DNA of 64,000 nt. Source: Synechococcus sp. RSCCF101. Lineage in GTDB: Bacteria > Cyanobacteriota > Cyanobacteriia > PCC-6307 > Cyanobiaceae. Shown one piece after another: positions 59,253 to 64,000 of the stretch. Below the pieces are notes generated by a model that saw only the letters and a list, made by a program, of their open reading frames with translations, made no database searches and had not been told where the DNA came from. Position 1 is the stretch's first letter. Each line of letters starts with the position of its first letter. The position numbers were made by a program, and so were the translations under genes. The stretch is taken from the NCBI RefSeq assembly GCF_008807075.1, contig NZ_CP035632.1, positions 2,418,001 through 2,482,000 on the forward strand, in the 5' to 3' direction.

Positions 59253-60494
59253 ATGCGGGCTGTGCGCCACCGTCTGCTCCCCCTGCTGCTGGTTGCCGGT
59301 GGCACCGTCCTGATCGGCCCGGCTCCCCCGCTGGTGCGGGCGCAGACCCCGCCGGGACTGAGCGCCAAGATCCTGCAGATGGAGCGTGACAGGGAGGAGG
59401 AGTTCGAAGCCTTCTTCGGGGAGGATCTGGCCAGCGTGGAGAAGGAGCCGGACCGGATCGCCGCCGATCTGGAGCGGATGAGCCGCCAGAGCGGCCAACG
59501 CTCGGCGCTGCTCTATGCCATTCCGCGGGGGGATCACCTGCACCTGGTGCTGATCCCGCCGGGCGGCACCCCGATCGTGCGCGACCTGTACGAGGTGCCG
59601 GATGAACGGCTCGTCCCGACGGCGGCCCGGTTCCACTCCTCGATTCTCAGGCTCGATCTGGCCAGCAGCCGCTCGCTCGGCCGCCAGCTGCACGAGTGGA
59701 TCGTCGCTCCCTTCGCCGGGGAGCTGGAGGCGATGGACATCGACCTGCTGCTCTTCTGCCTGGGCGACGGCCTCAAGGGCCTGGCGCTCTCGGCCCTGCA
59801 CGACGGCGAGGGCTATCTGATCGAGCGCTACGCCCTCACGCGCATTCCGGCGTTCAACCTGATCGAGGCCCGGGCGATCGATCGCGCATCGCCCCGTCTC
59901 CTGGCGGCGGCGGCGTCCCGGTTCAAGGCACCGGACGTCACGCCGCTGCCGGCCGTGTCCAGGGAACTGGAGGCGATCGGGGAACACCAGACCATGACCA
60001 TCCTCAGAGACGAGGCCTTCACACGGGCGAACGTCGAGCGTCGCCTGGTGGCCGGAGGCCGACCCATCGTTCATGTCGCGTCCCATGCTCAGTTCCGGCC
60101 CGGCAGTCCGCAGGAGTCGTATCTGCAGCTCTGGGATTCCCGGCTCAGCCTGGATCAGTTCGATGCCCTGCCCTGGGACGCCGCCGGCACTGAACTGCTC
60201 GTTCTCTCGGCCTGTCAGACCAGCGTCGGCGATGCAGCCGCGGAGAACGGCTTCGCCGGCCTGGCTCTCAAGGCGGGGGTGCCCGCCGCGATTGGCACAC
60301 TCTGGCCCGTGCAGGATGTGGCCACCGCCAGGCTGATGGCCCGCTTCTATCAGGCTCTTCCGGACGCCCCCACCACCGCCGCCGCCCTGCGGGACGCACA
60401 ACTCTCCCTGCTGAAGGGTGACGACGCGCCAGGCCCTGACTCCGCCCTGCCGTATTTCTGGGCGGGTTTCACGATGCTGAGCAGTCCCTGGTGA
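59253..60494 (+). CDS. secreted CHAT-domain (caspase-like) protease
   Basis: A 413-residue protein with an N-terminal signal peptide (HRLLPLLLVAGGTVLIGPAPPLVRA, cleavage about residue 30), a short helical linker (about 35-80) and a CHAT fold. The catalytic dyad is visible: His278 in HVASHAQF and Cys321 in LVLSACQTSVGD; the YFWAGFTM motif lies near the C-terminus. Unlike many CHAT proteins it has no TPR or NACHT module. It starts two bases after the RelA/SpoT stop on the same strand, so co-transcription is nearly certain. The substrate is unknown; location should be periplasm or membrane surface. Confidence 0.85.
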   Translation: MRAVRHRLLPLLLVAGGTVLIGPAPPLVRAQTPPGLSAKILQMERDREEEFEAFFGEDLASVEKEPDRIAADLERMSRQSGQRSALLYAIPRGDHLHLVLIPPGGTPIVRDLYEVPDERLVPTAARFHSSILRLDLASSRSLGRQLHEWIVAPFAGELEAMDIDLLLFCLGDGLKGLALSALHDGEGYLIERYALTRIPAFNLIEARAIDRASPRLLAAAASRFKAPDVTPLPAVSRELEAIGEHQTMTILRDEAFTRANVERRLVAGGRPIVHVASHAQFRPGSPQESYLQLWDSRLSLDQFDALPWDAAGTELLVLSACQTSVGDAAAENGFAGLALKAGVPAAIGTLWPVQDVATARLMARFYQALPDAPTTAAALRDAQLSLLKGDDAPGPDSALPYFWAGFTMLSSPW

Positions 60495-60733
60495 GCTGAT
60501 GCGGCTCTGGTGAAACCTCTCCGCTGCTTGATACAACCCGGACGGCTTCTGGTTGGCACGCTGTCAATCGCAAGGGCTGCTGTTGCCGGCCTTTTGGTGT
60601 GCTTCTCCCGACTTGTCCCGGATCAGGTGTCAGACATGACAGCTGATTGGCCATTCGTCTGCGACAACAGGCCCTGCTTTCACCTCCGGCGCATCTCACG
60701 GATGTCCGGACTTCCGCCTTCGCCCATGTCGCC

Positions 60734-60910
60734 ATGACCGCCGAGCAAGCCGCGCAGTTGATCGATCACACCCTCGAGCACGTGGAACAGCGCTGCGCCC
60801 TGCTGGAGCAGGGCCGCCAGAGCCACGACCGTTCGGCCCTGGAGGAGGAGTTCCGGGAGTGGGCCCACCCCCGCGGTTCTCACATCGACCTGATGCTCTG
60901 TCCCTGCTGA
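60734..60910 (+). CDS. 58-residue hypothetical protein
   Basis: A small acidic helical protein (MTAEQAAQLIDHTLEHVEQRC...RSALEEEFREWAHPRGSH) with a C-terminal CPC. It starts with an ATG; a longer in-frame reading would begin 87 bases upstream with basic, unlike sequence. No family recognised. The last 31 bp overlap the DUF2062 gene tail-to-tail. The composition and helix periodicity look like real protein, but without homologue comparison this stays uncertain. The 239 bases between it and the CHAT gene show no gene or clear signal. Confidence 0.45.
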   Translation: MTAEQAAQLIDHTLEHVEQRCALLEQGRQSHDRSALEEEFREWAHPRGSHIDLMLCPC

Positions 60911-61419
60911 TCCGCGGCGGCCTGGCCGGCCTGGCGCTCCAGCAGCCACCAGCAGAGAGCGCCCGCCGCCGCTGCTGCCGCCAGACCCACCAGGCTTGAT
61001 CCGAGCAGCAGACGGCTGCTGAAGCTCCAGCCCTGTTCCCACAGATCCGCCTCCGCCAGGCCGCCGCTGCGCAGCGTCGCCAGGTCCAGGCCGCCGGCCC
61101 CCGGGCCCAGCAGCCAGCAGCCGAGCCGGTAGTTGAACCAGTACAGCGGCAGGTAGGTGAAGGGATTGCTGATCCAGGTGCCGGCCGCGGCCAGCAGGTG
61201 GTTGCCCCGCACCAGGCTGGCCAGGGCGATGCCGATCAGGGTCTGCAGCCCGAAGAACGGGAAGCAGCCGCTGAACACGCCCACTGCCAGGCCGCGGGCG
61301 CGCTGGCCCGGGGTGCCCTCCTGCCGCCACAGCCAGGTGGTGAAGCGGCGCACCTGGCGGAGCGGCCGAAACTGGTGCCGGAGTGAGCCGGTGCTGCGGT
61401 TGGTCGGAGAGGACACCAT
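60880..61419 (-). CDS. DUF2062-domain membrane protein
   Basis: A 179-residue protein with the DUF2062 pattern: a basic lead (LRQVRRFTTWLWRQEGTP), ARGLAVGVFSGCFPFFGLQTLIGIALASLVRGN, WISNPFTYLPLYWFNYRLG, and a C-terminal membrane helix (LLGSSLVGLAAAAAAGALCWWLL). Two to three transmembrane segments. Function not known. The start is either this ATG or one five codons upstream (61434); both lie inside the divergently oriented mnmE coding start. Confidence 0.82.
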   Translation of the reverse strand: MVSSPTNRSTGSLRHQFRPLRQVRRFTTWLWRQEGTPGQRARGLAVGVFSGCFPFFGLQTLIGIALASLVRGNHLLAAAGTWISNPFTYLPLYWFNYRLGCWLLGPGAGGLDLATLRSGGLAEADLWEQGWSFSSRLLLGSSLVGLAAAAAAGALCWWLLERQAGQAAADQQGQSIRSM

Positions 61420-62788
61420 TGCTGCCGTCGCCACGGCGGTGGCCCCGGCCCAGGGGAGTGTGGCGATCGTAAGGATCTCCGGACCGGAGGCGGAGGCGAT
61501 CGGTCGGCGGCTGTTCCGCGCCCCGGGGCGCCAGACCTGGGACAGCCATCGCGTGCTCTACGGCCATGTGGAGCATCCCGAGAGCGGCGAGCGCATCGAT
61601 GAAGCCCTGCTGCTGCTGATGCGGGCGCCCCGCAGCTTCACGGGAGAGGACGTGGTGGAGCTGCACTGCCACGGCGGTCTGATCTGCGTGCAGCGGGTGC
61701 TGGAGCTGGTGCTGGCGGCCGGCGCCCGGCCGGCGGGCCCGGGGGAGTTCAGCCAGCGGGCGGTGCTGCACGGCCGCATGGACCTCACCCGCGCCGAAGC
61801 CGTGGGGCAGCTGGTGGCGGCCCGCAGCCGCCGCGCTGCCCAGCTGGCGATGGCGGGTCTGGAGGGGGGGCTGCAGCGCCGGATCGACGCCCAGCGCGCC
61901 CGCCTGCTGGATCAGCTGGCGGAGCTGGAGGCGCGGGTGGATTTCGAGGAGGATCTGCCTCCCTTCGATGGGCCCGGCTGCGTGGCGGCGTTGCGGCAGG
62001 TGCAGCAGGCGCTGCGCGCCATGGCCGAGGAGGCGGGCCGGGCCGAGCGCTACCGGGAGGGGCTGACGGTGGCGATCGTGGGCCGGCCCAACGTGGGCAA
62101 GTCGAGCCTGCTCAATGCCCTGGCCCGCCAGGAGCGGGCGATCGTGACGGATCTGCCGGGCACCACACGCGATCTGGTGGAGAGCGAACTGGTGCTGGAG
62201 GGCGTGCCCCTCACCCTGCTCGACACCGCCGGCATCCGTGCCACCAGCGATCCGGTGGAACGCCTGGGCATCGCCCGCAGCCATGCCGCCCTGGCCTCGG
62301 CCGATGTGGTGGTGCTGCTCTACGACCTGCTGGCGGGCTGGACGCCCGAGGATCAGGCCCTGCTGCAGCAGCTGCCGGAGGGCGTGGTGCCCCTGGTGGT
62401 GGGCAACAAGTGCGACGCGCTGGCTGCGACTGGGACGTCGCCTGCACTGTCTGAAGCTGCCGAAATTGGCCCAGTCCAGACGGATGTGCGGATCAGCGCC
62501 CTCAGCGGTGCCGGGCGCGATGCCTTCGTGGCCGCTCTGCTGCAGCGCTGCGGTGCCGGTGATGGCGCGGGGCTGCAGATGGCCCTGAACCGCCGCCAGG
62601 CGGATCTGGCCTCCAGGGCGGCCGCGGCCCTGGATGGGGCGCTGGAGGCCGCGGCTCAGCAGCTGGCCTGGGATTTCTGGACCATCGATCTGCGGGCCGC
62701 CCTGGCGCTGCTGAGTGAGCTGACGGGGGACGATCTCAGTGAGGCCGTGCTGGAGCGGGTCTTCAGCCGCTTCTGCATCGGGAAGTGA
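61391..62788 (+). CDS. mnmE: tRNA uridine-5-carboxymethylaminomethyl(34) synthesis GTPase MnmE
   Basis: Modifies wobble uridine 34 with MnmG (GidA). 465 residues: N-terminal formyl-THF-binding domain (DTIAAVATAVAPAQGSVAIVRISGP), helical region, inserted GTPase domain (GRPNVGKSSLLNAL, DLPGTTRDLVES, DTAGIR, NKCDAL) and the C-terminal Cys of the FCIGK motif, where the family ends. Start is a GTG (VLRLVGEDTIAAV); an in-frame TTG three codons on is also possible. No ATG fits. The 5' end overlaps the divergent DUF2062 gene by about 29 bp. Overlaps nadC by one base. Confidence 0.94.
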   Translation: MLRLVGEDTIAAVATAVAPAQGSVAIVRISGPEAEAIGRRLFRAPGRQTWDSHRVLYGHVEHPESGERIDEALLLLMRAPRSFTGEDVVELHCHGGLICVQRVLELVLAAGARPAGPGEFSQRAVLHGRMDLTRAEAVGQLVAARSRRAAQLAMAGLEGGLQRRIDAQRARLLDQLAELEARVDFEEDLPPFDGPGCVAALRQVQQALRAMAEEAGRAERYREGLTVAIVGRPNVGKSSLLNALARQERAIVTDLPGTTRDLVESELVLEGVPLTLLDTAGIRATSDPVERLGIARSHAALASADVVVLLYDLLAGWTPEDQALLQQLPEGVVPLVVGNKCDALAATGTSPALSEAAEIGPVQTDVRISALSGAGRDAFVAALLQRCGAGDGAGLQMALNRRQADLASRAAAALDGALEAAAQQLAWDFWTIDLRAALALLSELTGDDLSEAVLERVFSRFCIGK

Positions 62789-63744
62789 TGGAAGCGGCGC
62801 CATCACAATGCGACTCCAGTGTTTTTCGCCTGTCGCCCGTGGTGTCTCCTCAGCTGGCGATTACTCCCCGGCTGCGGCTGCAGCTGGCCGAGTGGCTGCA
62901 GGAGGATCTGGGCCGCGGCGACCTCTCGGCGCCGGCGGTGCGTGGCCGGCAGGGGCAGGCCGAGTGGGTGGCCAAGGCGCCCGGAGTGTTCTGCGGCGGC
63001 GTGCTGCTGGACCCCCTGCTGCGGGAACTGCTGCCGGAGGCCGATGGGGCCTGGAGCGTGAAGCGGTTGGTGGCCGAGGGCGAGCCCGTGGCCGCGGGCC
63101 AGCGGCTGCTGGAGCTGAGCGGCCCGGCGGAGGCACTGGTGGCGGTGGAGCGCACGGCCCTGAATCTGGCCATGCGCCTCTCCGGCATCGCCACAGCCAC
63201 GGCGGCCCTGGTGGCGGAGCTGGAGGGAACGGGCGTGCGCCTGGCGGACACGCGCAAGACCACCCCGGGGTTGCGCGAGCTGGAGAAGTACGCCGTGCGC
63301 TGCGGCGGCGGCTGCAACCACCGCCTCGGTCTGGACGATGCCGCCATGCTCAAGGAGAACCACCTGGCCTGGGCCGGTGGTGTGGCCCAGGCGATCGCCG
63401 CCGTGCGGCAGGCCGCACCCTGGCCGGCTCGGGTGATCGTGGAAGCGGAAACGGCTGAGGAAGCCCGGGCTGCTGTGGCCGCAGGCGCCGACGGGGTGCT
63501 GCTGGATGAATTCAGCCCGGAGACGCTTCAGGGGCTGGTGCCGGAGCTGCGCCAGCGGGCTGGCTCACGGCCGGGTGGGGCACCGGTGGTGCTGGAGGCG
63601 TCAGGTGTGTCGCCCGAACAGCTGAAGGCCTACGGGGCCACGGGGATTGATCTGGTGTCGAGCAGCGCGCCCGTCACCCGGAGTCGCTGGCTGGATCTGA
63701 GCATGCGTTACACCGTTCGGGCGCTGCCCCAGGCTTCGGGGTGA
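62788..63744 (+). CDS. nadC: quinolinate phosphoribosyltransferase (carboxylating)
   Basis: NAD synthesis: quinolinate plus PRPP to nicotinate mononucleotide. 318 residues. Blocks ADTRKTTPGLRELEKYAVRCGGGCNHR (substrate-binding His/Arg/Lys), DDAAMLKENHL, VIVEAETAEEA, and GVLLDEFSPE, then the C-terminal SGVSPEQLKAYGATGIDLVSS are conserved. The ATG is used; a GTG immediately before it would overlap the mnmE stop by four bases and is an alternative start. Confidence 0.95.
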   Translation: MEAAPSQCDSSVFRLSPVVSPQLAITPRLRLQLAEWLQEDLGRGDLSAPAVRGRQGQAEWVAKAPGVFCGGVLLDPLLRELLPEADGAWSVKRLVAEGEPVAAGQRLLELSGPAEALVAVERTALNLAMRLSGIATATAALVAELEGTGVRLADTRKTTPGLRELEKYAVRCGGGCNHRLGLDDAAMLKENHLAWAGGVAQAIAAVRQAAPWPARVIVEAETAEEARAAVAAGADGVLLDEFSPETLQGLVPELRQRAGSRPGGAPVVLEASGVSPEQLKAYGATGIDLVSSSAPVTRSRWLDLSMRYTVRALPQASG

Positions 63745-63793
63745 GCCTCCGGTGGCACCGCCTCGGGTCTCCGGCTTGAAGACGACAACAGAG

Positions 63794-64000
63794 ATGGAAC
63801 GCCCCAACTGCTTCTGCCTGTGGGTGTGCGACGGCTTTGTCAGGCATCTCGGTGTCGGTGGCGGCTGGAGTGGCTATCGCAACTTCTGCGTCGCATCCGA
63901 ACCCTGCACGATCGTGGGCGATGAAGATTGCTCATCCCGGGGTTATCGCACTGGGGGGTTCAAGGAGATCGACACCGGTGAGGCCAGCCGTTTCACGCTC
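63794..64000 (+). CDS. DUF1036-like protein, N-terminal part (3' end outside window)
   Basis: From the ATG the frame stays open for 69 residues to the window edge. Visible motifs (FCLWVCDGF, then NFCVASEPCTIVGDEDCSSRG and GGFKEIDTGEASRFTL) match the end region of DUF1036 proteins (FC...FTI.G..DC.ARGY...GF.EIDTG), which are small uncharacterised cysteine-containing proteins. The expected upstream WWxIxPG part of that domain is not visible, so it is either a divergent member or starts further upstream. The 49 bases before the ATG hold no other gene. Confidence 0.5.
   Translation, partial: MERPNCFCLWVCDGFVRHLGVGGGWSGYRNFCVASEPCTIVGDEDCSSRGYRTGGFKEIDTGEASRFTL

Noticed and set aside
60495-60733. 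A small gene or regulatory RNA between the CHAT gene and the 58-residue protein
   Set aside because: Frames there are short, lack starts with ribosome-binding sequence, and no stable hairpin with a T tract was seen.
60680-62806. 708-codon antisense frame under mnmE and DUF2062
   Set aside because: No domain or signal; only its left end shares DNA with the real minus-strand gene, and in another frame.

Overview
The window comes from a very GC-rich cyanobacterium, most likely a picocyanobacterium of the Cyanobium / freshwater or coastal Synechococcus type. The case rests on cyanobacterial gene content (DUF3747 protein, pilMNOQ without pilP, a GTG-started enolase, an L11-L1-L10-L12 cluster beside secE-nusG), dense packing with many 1-4 bp overlaps, and a recognisable picocyanobacterial core order: speA, ndk, thiO, gatB, coaE, argJ. 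No tRNA, rRNA, CRISPR array, IS element or phage gene was found.

Left part (1-13,000) is a second-messenger signalling district. It holds two tandem secreted DUF928-like proteins, a CHASE2-adenylyl cyclase, a GAF/HD-GYP phosphodiesterase, arginine decarboxylase (speA), and two copies of a cassette made of a secreted FecR-domain protein followed by a CHASE2-cyclase, one on each side of ndk. Next come thiO, gatB, a 2-oxoglutarate/Fe(II) oxygenase overlapping a Crp-family regulator with a largely intact cNMP-binding cassette, coaE, a zinc-ribbon/SPFH pair and argJ. Core genes are thus separated, one junction after another, by two-gene accessory cassettes, most of them signalling or envelope related.

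Middle part (19,800-35,500) is mostly housekeeping: argJ, a frameshifted proline-rich membrane protein, an ABC1 kinase, eno, gloA, a ClpB-type disaggregase, secE-nusG-rplK-rplA, an L10-type mRNA leader, rplJ-rplL with a clear terminator, a DUF3747 secreted protein, rnhA with an extra C-terminal domain, and pyrD.

Right-middle (35,500-47,100) is envelope and surface machinery. It has a type IV pilus operon pilM-N-O-Q, in which pilQ is broken by a +1 frameshift and its 3' half is visibly AT-richer; a pentapeptide-repeat protein; an RTX-like calcium-binding protein; and a MoxR / DUF58 / transglutaminase operon.

Right part (47,100-64,000) carries a CobD-like PLP enzyme, murG, pgk, a Usp protein, a YlqF-type GTPase, rluD-type pseudouridine synthase, a fused double-ATPase ABC protein, RelA/SpoT, a secreted CHAT (caspase-like) protease directly behind it, a DUF2062 protein, mnmE, nadC and the start of a DUF1036-like gene cut by the window edge. 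The most interesting biology is the CHASE2-cyclase/FecR cassettes with a candidate cAMP receptor nearby, and the RelA/SpoT-CHAT pair.
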